Part shown: positions 42,101 to 57,100 of the stretch, piece after piece
How positions within the stretch are numbered: the first letter of the stretch is position 1
Layout of the letters: every line of letters starts with the position of its first letter
Origin: Branchiostoma floridae
Taxonomy: Eukaryota > Chordata > Leptocardii > Amphioxiformes > Branchiostomatidae
Assembly (NCBI RefSeq): GCF_000003815.2
Contig: NC_049997.1
Span: forward strand, 12,960,261 to 13,024,260
DNA: 64,000 bases
Direction of reading: 5' to 3'
Program-made: the position numbers and the translations under genes
The notes under the pieces: generated by a model
The model's database searches: none
Told to the model about the DNA's origin: nothing
Seen by the model: only the letters and a program-made list of their open reading frames with translations

Positions 42101-45100
42101 TCAAAGCATAAGTACCATCACCGTGAAATGAGAATGTATAGAAGAAGAGATATGTGATAGCTTACAATATCTACAATGACTAATGTATACTTAAGCTTGC
42201 TGCTAGTAAAATATGTTCAACACAGTTGCTGTAAAGGAAATGAAAAATGGAGCTTATCATACATTGCATATCAAGCAAATGCTTAAGAAATATGAGATTT
42301 TCTGTGCTCTACCACATATCGAAAACCTCAGTAGATATATCATAGAAAATAAGATAATATGGAGTTTACAGTTTTCAATGGAAACACGCCCATGTTTTAT
42401 ACACATTAAGTTATAATATCCGTAAAATGATTATCCCTTTATGGAATGGAACCAAAAAATGGCACTGTTAAAGATGAAGCCAATAAGTGTAGGTTAATAT
42501 ATATCAATACAACGTTTCCTTTGTTTGGAACACAGATGTGAATGAGTGCGCGTCTGCCAATGGTGGTTGTGACCAGACTTGTACGAACAACGTCGGAAGT
42601 TTTCAATGTTCGTGTGGGGTTGGCTACAGTCTGAATGGCAATGGGCTAGGGTGTGACGGTATGATTCTTTTTTCGTAAATTTCTTCTTCATACAGGATCG
42701 TAAGAAGAGCACAAATACCTGAAAAGACGAAGGTTAACAATCTATATTCTTTTAAGAATCTGTTGCTTCATAGATGATAACACCTAGTACATGTAAACTG
42801 CATACGTACTGACGGTTCAATTTCTTTTGATACGCAGATGTGGACGAATGTGCCTCTGCTAACGGAGGGTGTGACCAGACATGCACAAATGATATAGGGA
42901 GTTTTCAGTGCTCCTGTGCGTTCGGTTATAACTTGAATGGTGACGGCCTTGCTTGTGATCGTAAGTATCGTTCTCGTATCGTTTGTAAGCTAAAAACACC
43001 TCTGTGTCACATCGTCACAATCGTCTTTTTCAATAATCATATGCAGTTATTATNNNNNNNNNNNNNNNNNNNNNNNNNNNNNNNNNNNNNNNNNNNNNNN
43101 NNNNNNNNNNNNNNNNNNNNNNNNNNNNNNNNNNNNNNNNNNNNNNNNNNNNNNNNNNNNNNNNNNNNNNNNNNNNNNNNNNNNNNNNNNNNNNNNNNNN
43201 NNNNNNNNNNNNNNNNNNNNNNNNNNNNNNNNNNNNNNNNNNNNNNNNNNNNNNNNNNNNCATCGCAATGATATAGGAGTCATATTTTGCCTGCAAACGA
43301 ATCGCCTTTACAACCATACATAGAAATTAATCTGTTCTGCTCTGAATTTAGTATTCCTTCTTTCTTCAATAGCCGTGCCATGCCCGGTGCTCACAGCTCC
43401 TGTGAATGGTGCAATGACTGGATCCCATTTCTACCAAGACGTGGCAGCGTTTACGTGCAATTCTGGATACGAGCTTGTAGGGATTTCTTCGTTAACTTGC
43501 CAAGCAGATGCCACATGGGATGGAGCCGTACCAACATGCACACGTATGGCTCGAGCCATATTTTCGAATTTTTATTACCACTTTTCAAATTTTCTTGCCC
43601 ATAGCGCAAAGGCAAAGCAAATCATCTTTGTTGGCTGTTGCGGAGATAACACTAAAATTTTATTTCTTTTGTTCATTATTCCTAGGCGTGGAGTGCCCGC
43701 TTCTCACAGCTCCTACAAACGGAGTGATGACTGGATCAAATTTCTATCAAGACGTGGCATCGTTTACGTGCGATTCTGGATACTACCTTGACGGAAACTC
43801 TGCAATAAATTGCCAAGCTGACGCCACGTGGAGTGGGGCCGTCCCAACATGTCCACGTATGTCTTTATTTGGCCTTGATGAGTAGTACTTTCAATTTAGC
43901 TTGTCGATCTTTTAGTTTTCAAAGCAAACGAAATCGCTGTATTTTTGTGTTGATGTTGCTGAAAATATTGATGTTTCTAAAAGTCCCACTTTTTATTTGA
44001 TAGCCAAGGAGTGCCCGCTGCTGACACCTCCTGTTAACGGTGCATTGACTGGGTCCAATTTCTATCAAGACGTCGCATCTTTCACATGCGATTCTGGATA
44101 TTACCTTGTGGGAAATACTGCAATAAGTTGCCAAGCTGACGCCACATGGAGTGGAACCGTCCCAACATGTCCACGTATGACCTAGATTACCTTCAAGGAT
44201 TACCAATTATCATCTGATTTTTCGGTCTGTCAATTTCTAAATCGAATGAATTTTTTTTTTGGAGAAAGGCAGCTTTAAAATTATTTTTTTCTTCTTTATT
44301 CAACAGCCGTGCCATGCCCGGTGCTGACAGCCCCTGTAAACGGTGCAATGACTGGCTCCCATTTCTACCAAGACGTGGCAGCGTTCACCTGCGATTCTGG
44401 ATACTACCTTGACGGAAACTCTGCAATAACTTGCCAAGCTGACGCTACTTGGAGTGGGGCCGTCCCAACATGCCCACGTATGAATTGAATTATTTGAATT
44501 ATTTCAAAGACTGTCACTCTCAATTTGATTTGTCTGTCTTTCAATTTTCCAAGAAAATAAAAGTTGATGCCACATGGGATTTTTGTTGAAGAAACTGCTC
44601 TGAAATTTTATTTTTGTTTGACTTAATAGCCAAGGAGTGCCCGCTTCTGACAGCACCTTCAAACGGTGCAATGACTGGGACCAACTTCTACCAAGACGTG
44701 GTTGAGTTCACATGTAATGCTGGATACGATCTTGTAGGAAATTTTACATTAACTTGCCAAGCTGATGCCACATGGAATGGAACTGCACCAACATGCACAC
44801 GTATGATCACAATTACCCTTTGATAATTATTTTACATAGTAATTTCTACCAAATATCCGCTAGATGGATTGCTTTTATGCATTTTTTGGTGGCAATTTGT
44901 GACACAACCTAAAAAGGATTAGATGATGAGTCGCCAGGTGACTTGCTTTGGTACGGCAGCGGTAATGTAAATCGTATTATGTTTTCATATTTATGCAACA
45001 TTTTTCGTTTGTCACATAAACTGCTCTAAAATTTCTTTCTTTCTTTCGTTATTCAATAGGTAAGGAGTGTCCGATTTTGACCCCGCCTGTAAACGGAGCA

Positions 45101-48100
45101 TTGACTGGATCCCATTTTTACCAAGACGTGGCATCGTTCACCTGTGATTCTGGATACTATCTTGACAGAAACTCTGCAATAACTTGCCAGGCTGACGCTA
45201 CTTGGAGTGGGACCGTCCCAATATGTCCACGTATGCATTCATGGAGTATTATTAATCGAGGATTGATTATCATCTGTCTTTCAATTTCTAAACCTAACGA
45301 AATCGTCATTTTTTTTGTGAAAGACAGCACTAAAATTATTATTTTTTCTATATACAATAGCCGTGCCATGCCCGATTTTGACAGCTCCTACAAACGGCGC
45401 AATGAATGGATCCCATTTTTATCAAGATGTGGCATCGTTTACGTGTGATTCCGGATACTACCGTGACGGAAACTCTGCAATAACTTGCCAAGCTGACGCT
45501 ACATGGAGTGGGGCCGTCCCAACATGCCCACGTATGTCTTGAAATATTTCGAAAAATGTTTGCTTTCAACTTGATTTGTCGGACTACCAGTTTTCCAAGA
45601 AAATCGTCGTCTTATTTTTTTTGGCGACACCTCAGGCGAGAGCCAAATTGTTCTATATTATTGCTGTTGTTGTTTTTGTTGAAGAAACTTCTTTGAAATT
45701 TTATTCTTTATTTATCCTATAGCCAAGGAGTGCCCTCTTCTGACAGCACCTTCAAACGGTGCAATGACTGGAACCAACTTCTACCAAGACGTGGTTGAGT
45801 TCACGTGTAATGCTGGATACGATCTTGTAGGAATTTCTGCATTAACTTGCCAAGCTGATGCCACATGGAACGGAACTGCACCAACATGCACACGTATGTT
45901 TAAGCTATCATTAAATGAGTATTTTTACCTTCGCCAAGAAGGTTATGTTTTGGGTAATGTTTGTATGTATGTATCTGTAATTGTAGAAGACTAGCATAGC
46001 TCGAGAACGCCTGGATGAATTGTATTCAATTTGATATTTGTTATGTGGGTAGGTCTTGATGGGACCTTGAAACGATTAGATTTTGGCCCTAGCGGCCTGT
46101 TAATATACTGCAGGAGAACTTCCGAGTTTGATATTTGTAGTTCTGAGCATGCTGCGGCTATGATATCTGAGTGATAGACAGCTCTTGATGCCGACAGCAA
46201 GTGGTATAGGTCTAGGCCCCTAGTTATATTTACTGTAGAAAGGTAAGGAGACAAAATTATTTGGTGAATTTGTGACGTTGTCAATGAAACTAATCTACTA
46301 TTTCATTCAAACATTATTCTATAGGTAAGGAGTGCCCACTTCTAACCGCCCCTGTGAACGGCGCAATGACTGGGGCCAATTTTTACCAAGACGTGACAGA
46401 GTTCACCTGTGACACTGGACACTATCTTGTAGGACTTTATGCAATAACTTGCCAAGCTGACGCCACTTGGAGTGGAACCGTCCCAACATGTCCACGTACG
46501 GCTCAAACTATCTATGAAAATTACTTTCCATTTGAAGTTTTGGTCTTTCAATTTTTAAAGCAAATGAACTCTTCTCGTTTTCTTGTTGTTGACTTTCTTG
46601 AAATTTTATTACACTTTATCTAATAGGCAAAGAGTGTCCGCTACTGGAAGCTCCTGTAAACGGTGCAGTGACGGGGTCCAATTTCTATCAAGACGTGGCA
46701 GGATTCTCGTGCAACTCTGGATATTTTCTTCTTGGAAATTCTGCATTAACTTGTCAATCTGACGCTACTTGGAGTGGGGCCATTCCAACATGTCCACGTA
46801 TGATTTAGATTATTTCAACAACTGTTACTTTCATGATATAAGTTTCTTTAAATTTCAATTCATATTTTTTCATTCAATTTCTTTCCAAATTACCAATTTT
46901 CCTTTCTTTAATTTGTCGAAGAGACTGTTTGGAAACTGTCTTCGTACTTAATTTGATAGGCAAGGAGTGTCCACTGCTAACACCACCAACATATGGTGCA
47001 CTGACTGGCTCCAATTTGTACCAAGATGTGGTGGGCTTCTCGTGTGGTTCTGGTTACAACCTTGTAGGAAATTCTACAGTAACTTGCCAAGCTGACGCCA
47101 CATGGACTGGGGCCGTCCCAACGTGCACACGTACGCTTCAAATTTTATTTTATGAGTATATTTTCATTATTCTTTATTTGAGTTGCTGATTCCTTACAAA
47201 GTAAAATTAAGCCTATTCATATAGTAAGGTTTTTTGGGGCACAACCAGGGAGTACTTACTTCCAACGTTTTGATGTCTATCAGACACCATCATATCGAAA
47301 CGTCAACAGTACCCTGCTCCCTGGTTGTGCCTAAAGGACCTTACTGTATGAATAATTGCCAACCTGAAGAAATTATTTACGGATGCAAAATTAAACATTT
47401 TTTGTCGAAGAGATTGCTCTGAAATTCTATTCTTACACATTTAGCTGTGGAGTGTCCAGTGCTGACAGCTCCTGTGAACGGTTCAATCAGTGGATCCAAT
47501 TTCTACCAAGACTGGGTACAGTTCTGGTGTATTCCTGGATACGAGATTGAAGGAAGTTCGACCTTAGCGTGCCAAGTTGATGCCACGTGGAGTGGGTCCG
47601 TCCCGATGTGCAAACGTAGGAACATTATTTTAATTTAATTAATTGAGATTGCAGACATGCAATTGCAGACAAGGCAAACCCATGCAGCTTAGCTGACATT
47701 GTGTGCCAACACATGCAACACAGTCATACATTTACACTTCTCATAAAATACACATGATTAACTCAAATGGTGAATTCATACTTCAAATGAAACAACATGA
47801 ATAAGCTATAAGCCAAAAGACAAACCTTCTTGAGTAGAGCATAACTTAAACTTGACATATTTGATATGTAGATTTGGAACTGGGGGATCAGAGGTCCACA
47901 TACAAGTAATTATGAAGTAACGGATTGGAAGCTACAGTACAGATTGGTCTGAGTGATTAACTGGAGAACCGTTTTGTGGAAGAAGACGTGGTTTCAAGGG
48001 CAGAAAATACTTTTTATTTGCACAGTTTTTACATCCTGGTTGCCCTTGCAGTAAAATAGACTCAGACGATCTTGTGTGAGCTGTTCGACAGTTTGCTGAG

Positions 48101-51100
48101 ATTGTATGTCTTTTCGAGTTATCAATTCAATTTAAGACACGTTAGCCTTGGTTGCCAACGGCGATATATAAACCTATTTATTTCTTACCTAGGCGTGCAG
48201 TGTCCACTGTTGACAGCTCCAGGAAATGGTGAAATGACTGGTTCTAATCTCTACGAAGACTTGGTGAAATTTACGTGCAATTCTGGACATACTCTTGTTG
48301 GAAGTTCTGCACTAGAATGCCAAGCTGACGCCACATGGAATGGAACCACCCCAACGTGCACACGTAGGATAGATCATTTTTCTTTGCAATGTGGTATATT
48401 TTGTCATTTGATTCTTAATTTTATGATAAATACTCATCTTTTATGCTGTATTGAAAACATTTTTTCAATCTTCTCCAGGTGTACAGTGCCCTCTGCTGGA
48501 AGCTCCGGCAAATGGTGTAAAGACTGGTTCCAATTTCTATCAAGACGTGGTAACATTCACATGCTACACTGGATACGACCTGGTTGGAACTTCTAGCTTA
48601 ACATGCCTTGCTGATGCCACATGGAATGGAAACGTCTCAACATGCACACGTAGGATACAACAAGTTTTTATAGTCATAACTTGAAAGTTCATCTGTGTTG
48701 GTAGAAGTCATTCTTGAAATAGTTGAATTATTGTAATTTCCAACACAAAAACTGGACTCACCCAATAATCCACTTCTCACTGAGTCACGTGTGCTATCTG
48801 CATAACGTAACGTCACGACAGCAGTGAATTGTTCATTCCTTGACAAAGACTAATTAATTTTTGTGTTGGAAATTACAGATCAATTACTTCAAGTTTTTAT
48901 AGTGTTTTTCCAACCCTTTGTAGATTCAATTGTAACTTTCTAAAACATAATTTCCTACTACATTTTCTTCTTTTAGGCGTGCAGTGTCCACTGTTGACAG
49001 CTCCTGTGAACGGTGTAATGTCTGGCAACAATTTCTTCCAAGACATCGTAAGGTTCACGTGCGATGCTGGATACGACCGTGTCGGAACCTCCAGCTTGAC
49101 CTGCCAAGCTGACCACACATGGAACGGGATGGTTCCAACCTGCACACGTAGGTTATAAACTCAAGGTGGTATCTCACTGCACTTGGGGTACCGGTGCGGC
49201 ACTGCGGGTCTGAAAGATACTAAACGAATTTCAGAGATAAAGAACGTTTTGAATGTCTTTCGTTTTGTGTATTTTGTTGTCTTCTAATTCATACGTTTAC
49301 GCAATACGTATTACGCAATACGTATTACGCAATATTCAAATCATTTTAAAAAAAATTTAAAAGTGAGTCGCGAATGAGTGAACGAACCGAGCAGTGCCGC
49401 ACCGGTGCCCCAAGTGCAGCGAGATACTAACTCTAGACTCCGCTGAAACATTCAATCAAAAGTAGTAAACATAACGCAATAATTTGAAAAATGCACATTT
49501 CATACATCATGCAAAATCTACCATGATATAAAAATGGGACAAGGGAAATGGGACAAGGGTGCTTGTGTCACGTGGGGGTGGTCTTGATGACGGTAAGCAT
49601 CTCTAATGTTTTCCGAATTGTCGAATTACGTTTGTTATTCACGATGTATACTAACATGTTAAAAATATGCAATAAATCAAAATGAGGATAGTGTTACGAG
49701 AAATGTCCGTAATAAATGTATGCAAATACTATTTACGGTACCGATGCAACATACAACAGTATTTATGACGTCACTACTTATGACGTCATCAAAAACTTTT
49801 TTGAGGATGATTTGTCCACGTAGTCATATATGAAATTAAATCTTTGTCAATTTTTAAATATGTTTGTTACCCTATCAGGCGTGCAGTGTCCACTGTTGAC
49901 GGCTCCTGAGAACGGTGGAATGACTGGCCAACATTTCTACCAGGACGTGATACAGTTCACGTGCCATACTGGATACGAGCTTATTGGGAGTTCCAACCTG
50001 ACATGTGGAGCGGACCGCACCTGGGATGGGATCGCCCCTTCCTGTACACGTAGGGAACACACATGTTTATCTCCATGAAAAATTGAAATATAGTTTAGGA
50101 CTTTAGGGTGTGTCTATCTATATTTGTAGTGTTTGCCATTGTAGGGCTTAAATACCTGTCATATAATTATGTAGTTTGTGGCTGGGTGTAAAGGTGCTAT
50201 AATTCTTCTAGATGTTAAATGATTCTAAAATCACCATTGTGACCAGTGTAAGTTATCTAAATGCATACATACATAAGCAAGTATAGATTATGTAAATGTG
50301 GAAACCATTTGCATAATCAGACTAAATCATGGAGATATGAGGTCTCCGACCTCTTGTTTTGCTTAGTATTTGTTTGTTTGAACCTTTGTTTATTCACGAA
50401 AGCTGAAATCGGTCTGCAGGCCGCTATTCATTGAGGTCAGGAGGAAAAAAGCAAGGGTTAGACAAAGTGTGCTACAGAGATACAGTTTGCATCACAAGTC
50501 CTAGAGAGTCTTATAAGTCTATATACACAATTTTTTACAAACATGGTACAAAATGCAGACTAGTTTCTCAAGTGTTATATCTATTTTCCCAAATATGAGC
50601 ACACATAGTAGAGTTTGTGCTCAAAGATGTTCACTTTTTACTATTGTGAATGATCTTCTATTTTATTATATATATTAGACACAAATTTATGCATTTCTAA
50701 CGTTATCCTATTTTGACTTTGATAGGCATTGAGTGTCCAGTCCTAATAGCTCCTGTGAACGGTGGAATGACCGGCTTCAATTTCTTCCAAGACGTTGTGG
50801 TGTTCTCTTGTGATTCTGGATACGACCTTGTTGGAACCGTCAGTTTGACTTGCCAGGCTGATCGCACGTGGGACGGGGTTGCCCCAACGTGCACTCGTAA
50901 GTTTACAATTTAGCCTTGTCCATGCACACAATCCAGGCCGACAAACGTTTATGCGATGTCTAACCAAATCATTTGACAATATCTAAACTATTGTGCATGT
51001 ACCAAACTTAATTACAATTTTGTTAAGTTAAGTAAGTTAAGTATTAGTACAATGATAACTGTAAATGATGATGAATGAATTGATGGATAAACGAAGGAAG

Positions 51101-54100
51101 GAAGGAAGGAAGGACATTTTATTAACATGTATACAAATAGCCATTAGATATCTGAGGCTATTTAAACTGAACTTTGAAGTTTGGGAAGTCTGTCTCATCT
51201 AGATTGACACAGATTCAATATCATCCAATATTTCTATTATATTAGGTGTGCAATGTCCTATGCTGTCGTCTCCCTTAAATGGTGATTTGACCGGCCCCAA
51301 CTTCTACATGGATACTGTGCTGTTCACCTGTAACTTAGGATATGAGCTGATCGGACATTCCAGTTCCACCTGTCAAGCAGATCAGTCATGGAACAAAAAC
51401 GTTCCCTCATGTAACGGTAGGGTATTCACCAACATTGCAGTAAGATAGGACATAGAAATTTTCTCTTACACAACCAGTTTATCTCACCTGCTGACGTTTC
51501 GATGTCTGTCAGACATCTTCCTCAGAGCTTCTTACTGGAGTTCTGCTTCTCGTCGCTATATGTAGTCGATGAAGGTTGTGTAAGAGAAAATTCCTATGTC
51601 CTATGATCCACCAACCTGATGAAATTATTTTCGGAATGCAGTAAGATATTTCAAGACCTATTAGCCGACTCATTCTCTCGAAGGCCCACATACTTTTGTT
51701 GCTTCTGTTGTGGACATTGTTGTGGTTTGAGTACCAAGCCGATAGATTGGAGCAAAATGAACTGGTAAGAGCTTTTGGACACCTAGCAGTTTGTTTGGTA
51801 ACTACAGGTGTAAAGAACCGTTGACTCCAGGACAACTTTTTAACCATTATTTCAGATGTATACCTGTTATTGAAAATAGCCGTCATACAAACGTTTAACA
51901 CTCAAATATGTAGAAATCGCAGCCCTTAACGTATTTGTAATAGTTTAATTTGAAGCTTATTTTAGCATGGAGTCGAAAGGCTTGTCATTTGTAACTCGAT
52001 TCTTCTTCTTTTTTTACCGTGACTGTAGACGTTAATGAGTGTTCATCTGCAAATGGTGGTTGTGACCATGCGTGTACCAACACGATTGGGTCGTTTGAAT
52101 GTTCCTGCGTAGCTGGCTACAACTTAAATGCAGACGACATTTCTTGTGATGGTAAGGCTATGTATTATTCATATATCCTTAGGTTTGTTTCATGCATGTA
52201 AATACACATCAAATATCAAAACTTCTAAAAACTTCTGGTGACAATGATCATTGACTACGTTGCACGAAAGTACTTTTTATACCAAAGCCTACTAAAATTT
52301 ATAAAAACCTCATCTGGTATCTCGCGCTATGTGTAGCTAGTTTAATACAGATGACTAGATTTATTGGAGATGAATAATTCGTTTCGTCATTTTGTTAAAA
52401 CAAATAAAATGAATAAACATTATGATAGTAGTAAGACCAAGACAAGTAGCTTCTACCTTACTGACGATGATCAGTACAAATTAACTATTTGCAATACCCA
52501 GCTCAAATATTTGAACTTGTGTTCATTTCCTCCAGACATCGATGAATGTACCATTGCAAACGGTGGGTGTCAGCAAAATTGCAACAACCTCATGGGAAGC
52601 TTCATGTGCTCCTGTGGGACTGGCTACAGGTTAAATGACGATGGGGCTACATGTGACGGTTAGTAACTCTTTATTTAAATTGATGTAATTTCTTCCAATA
52701 CTTGAAACACTAGCGTTACCTTTATCCGCGGGGTAACCTATATCCATTGTTTTTCAAAACAGCGCATTTAGGAATATCAAGTCGACGGATCGGACGGTTG
52801 TTTCAAATTGTAATATTTTCAAAATATAGCTGTTCGAACTCACATTTCGTCGGCATGATAGCCCAAAACTGACTGATTTTGAAAGCAACTAATATAGGTT
52901 ACCCTGCGCATAAACGTGAACTTGCGTTACTGATTTGGAGAAGATTATTGTCACCATGAATACTTTCATGGCCATGCCTTCAGCTAAGGGTTTTTGATTG
53001 TTTGCTCCAGCCACTGCAAAAGCATTTTTTTTACAATATTAAAAAAAAGGATCCCCTAGCTACAGTGAAACCTGTTCAACGCAAATGTTGTAACTTAACT
53101 GTATAATATGTCTATGTATGCAAGTTAATCAGAATCTTTGTACGCGCAGATACGGACGAATGTTTTACTGCAAATGGAGGCTGTGATCAGACTTGTTCCA
53201 ACACCGTCGGTAGTTTCTTTTGTTCTTGTGGAGCCGGCTATAGCTTGAACATCAATGGATTTGTCTGCGACGGTATGCACAATTTCAATTGTCTTTACAT
53301 TGCAATGGGCAACCATATTTGAGAATTATTTTTTCGGAGTTTATGTTACACTATGTAATTTGCTTTGTTTGACTTTTTATACGAACGTTGGGTCAGATTT
53401 TGCTTCTTTTGTCCCTCTTATTTTGGTTTGGTTTGGTTTGGTTTGATTAGGATCTCCATTAGTGACTCATACGTCACTATTCTTCCTGGAGTATGTAAAT
53501 TTATTTATTTATTTGTTCAGCTGTTTACAAGTACAAGCAGCCAGGCTTGCCCAACTAGCCAGGGACTATTGTCAAGGGCTAACCCTGGGAGGAAAATTAC
53601 ATGTTACATATCATATACAATCACTAACATTAGCTACGAAACAATAATAGCTACAAATTTACATCATATATTACATGTATACAATCTGTACACGCTAAAA
53701 GTCACATATCATGAGGTTCTTACATTAAGCAACAGAGAATGGATCTCCGAGGGAGAACCAGGCTTTGGCTTTGAAGGATAATAATGTGGTAGCTGAGTAT
53801 GTAAATCACCTTGAGTTGCGGCTATAGGAAACGGAGTTTCGTCAGGCCCCTCATGCCCTGGCCTTTCATGTCTGTCTGTTGGTCTCTCATCTATCACTCT
53901 TTGTCCTCTACTGAGGAATGCCATAAAAGTCATCACGTGGCACAAAAAGCAACGATTTCCCCCACGATTTTACAGACTTCCATGATATTTATTTATCTGT
54001 TCCATACAGACGTCGACGAATGCTCCACAACCAATGGCGGCTGTCAGCACATATGTAGTAATTCCATCGGAGGTGTTTTGTGCTCTTGCCAGAATGGCTA

Positions 54101-57100
54101 TCGCCTTAACAGCAATGGGCTGACTTGTGATGGTGTGTGTTCTCCTCATTACATTACTTTGTACAAGTACACATATTGTAATTCCTTGGATACAATCGTA
54201 GTATTTCAAACTGAATGTTACTTTTCCATACCATACCTAGGTAAGCTATGTAATCCATGTCTAAGAGTTATACAATATCTACTTATTCTTCACAAACTTT
54301 AAAATTAAAATTCAACTCTACACAATTGATACCAATATCGTTATCAATCCGATTAATTTGATTTATAGATCATCTTCATTATTGATTAACTTAGAGTTAA
54401 TATCAAACACTTTTAGATTAATCGACTGGAATATTCGACACTATTTTACCTTTTAACAAATGGTCCACAGGCACGCTAAAAAGATGAAATTATTGTCATG
54501 TTGAATTGAAATTCAAACAACGGAAACCAGCCTTTAACGATATATGTACTTTTATTCACAAACACAGACGTGGATGAATGTGCTGTTGAAAATGGCGGCT
54601 GTGAGCAGACTTGCACCAATAATATCCCGGGTTTTCAATGTTCCTGTGGTGGTGGCTACAGCCTGAATGGTGATGGGTTTTCATGTGACGGTAGGTATTG
54701 GCAAAATATTTCTTTTCTTGTTTGTTCAAAAGGCACTTCATTTAATGCATTTCCATATCATGCCCCTCGTCCTCCTCTCTATCTGTATTATGAATAAACT
54801 TGTAGTGCTACTTTAAAGATGATGTTATAGAGGTCAATGCCCTTATATGTTATTATCATTACATGTTATGCAAATTTTATCTGTTAACTATATGTTTCTC
54901 CAATCTAACAAAATGCAATTTCGATTAAAATTAACTGGACATTTGGGGATAAACATTGCCGAAATATGCAGTCGAAGCGTAATGATGACAATATATAATA
55001 CTAACTAAAATACGTCTGACTGTAACGTCATTCACATTCGTAAATTTTACACTACAGATATAAATGAATGCGCCTCTGCAAACGGTGGCTGTGAGCAAAC
55101 TTGTATGAACAACGTTGGTAGTTTCCAGTGTTCTTGCGTCGACGGTTACAACTTAAATCTCGATGGGCTTGCATGTGACGGTATGTATATTTCATTTATT
55201 TTCTATTTTAAAATTTCTGCAAAAATTTAATCCTTATACGGCAATATCACAGCAAAGATGGTCAAAAACTCGAACGGGAACCCTATAGATGCGGTTCATC
55301 TCAATTTACGCAGCTACGCATAGCTTAACTTTCGGTGGACTCGGTATAATTTTTTTTTTTAATTATACAGACATAGATGAATGCTCCATTGCAAACGGTG
55401 GCTGTGACCAGACTTGCAACAACTCAGTTGGGAGTTTCCAGTGTTTATGTGGAACCGGCTACACCTCAAATGACAACGGTGTTTCTTGTGACGGTAAGAC
55501 TAAGAACCTTCCAGTGACTTGTTGCCATAAAAGAAGCTAAGATGTTCCAAAAAGTACTTACTCAAGCAACAGGATATGGTTTTGGAAACGGTCAGACGTT
55601 TCAACTACTATCCAGTAGTTTTCGTCAATGACACTGAAGAGATCTTGTTGGAGAGAGTTCATATATCCTAGCTGTTAATTGATATGTAAAAGAGATCTAG
55701 TTGAAGAACAGATTTATCATAACTATCAATCAATATGCGAAATGGATGGAAGACAAACGTCTGACCGTTTCCAGTTGCTTGATTAAATACTTTTTGGCGT
55801 ATCTTATTATCTGCAGGGATGTCTAACCTACAACGACGGAGCTTAGATGTTGTTTCCATGCAATTGTTAGCCTGTCAATGTTAGGAACTCCGTGTTAGCA
55901 AGTAAATGACATTTAGCATATTTGTTTCGTTCCATGTTCAAATTGCTTATCGTTAGATATCGACGAATGCGGCACAGCAAATGGAGGCTGCGAGCAGAAT
56001 TGCAGCAACACCGTAGGAAGTTTCCAATGCATCTGTGACAATGGCTACGTTTTGAATGCAAACGGCTTTACATGTGATGGTAAGAAACCTTTGTTTTCTT
56101 ATCTTATAATTTTTGAACCAGATGTCGATTGCTTTGGTGCTTGGTATATTGAGTATGTACTGTACGAGATAAATTAAGTTGCGAACGAGATAGGATGTGT
56201 TTAAATGGATAATATGGCACTCCAGAATTTGGACAAAAATCGTATTGTATTCTTAGGTGCATGTTGAAAGATTAACCGAACACTATGTTTGTTTCTGCTT
56301 ATTTTGATTTCATAGATGATTCCCACGACAATACGCACACCAAATGTAATTTGTTCTCACTTTTGTTTCTTTGCAGATGTAAACGAATGCAATACTGCAA
56401 ATGGTGGCTGTTCTGAGATTTGTAACAACACCATCGGTAGTTTTGAATGCTTCTGTCGAGCAGGATATATGCTCAATGCAGACGGATTTGGCTGTGATGG
56501 TAAGCATTGTTTCAGCTAGTTACGTCGTTGTGACATTTTTTTCTGGTTCAATACCATTCATTTCTACCATTCAACTTTGCATTTCTTTCTTTCTTTAGAT
56601 ATTAATGAATGTGACACTTCAAACGGAGGCTGTGGGCAGTTCTGTAACAACAGTGTTGGCAACTTCAGCTGCTACTGTGCGACTGGGTACAGTTTGAATG
56701 TGGACCGAGCTGCATGTGACGGTAAGAGTTGTTTGTTGCGGACAATTCAAGAAGCTGCTAGCACAGCATGACAAATTTTCAGAATGCCATAATCACTTTA
56801 GTAGATTGTGGGTTAGAGTTTGCATTAGAAAAGCGCGCTAAATGGCGGTTAATATTGTTTAAAAGGATGTTCGAAATTGAATTTAAGTGAAAAAATTGGT
56901 CTCTGGCAGAAATACATCTGTACGCGTAGAAACATGGTTTCATTGCTCTGTTGCAAATCAGCAAGAAAATATAGCAATTATATGTAGTGATCCAGAAGTT
57001 GCAATGATATCGTATTACCAGGAAATGCTCTTGCCTTACAGGATTCGATCCGGTTACGCTTCTCATGTGCACGACCGTAACGACTACTTCAATATCTATT

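Noticed and set aside
43050-43317. Open frames across the gap at 43054-43260
   Set aside because: They are mostly undetermined bases; no evidence of coding.
53709-53945. Minus-strand frame in the intron between EGF exons 53150 and 54010
   Set aside because: No domain and adjacent to a probable LINE tail; treated as repeat-derived or chance.
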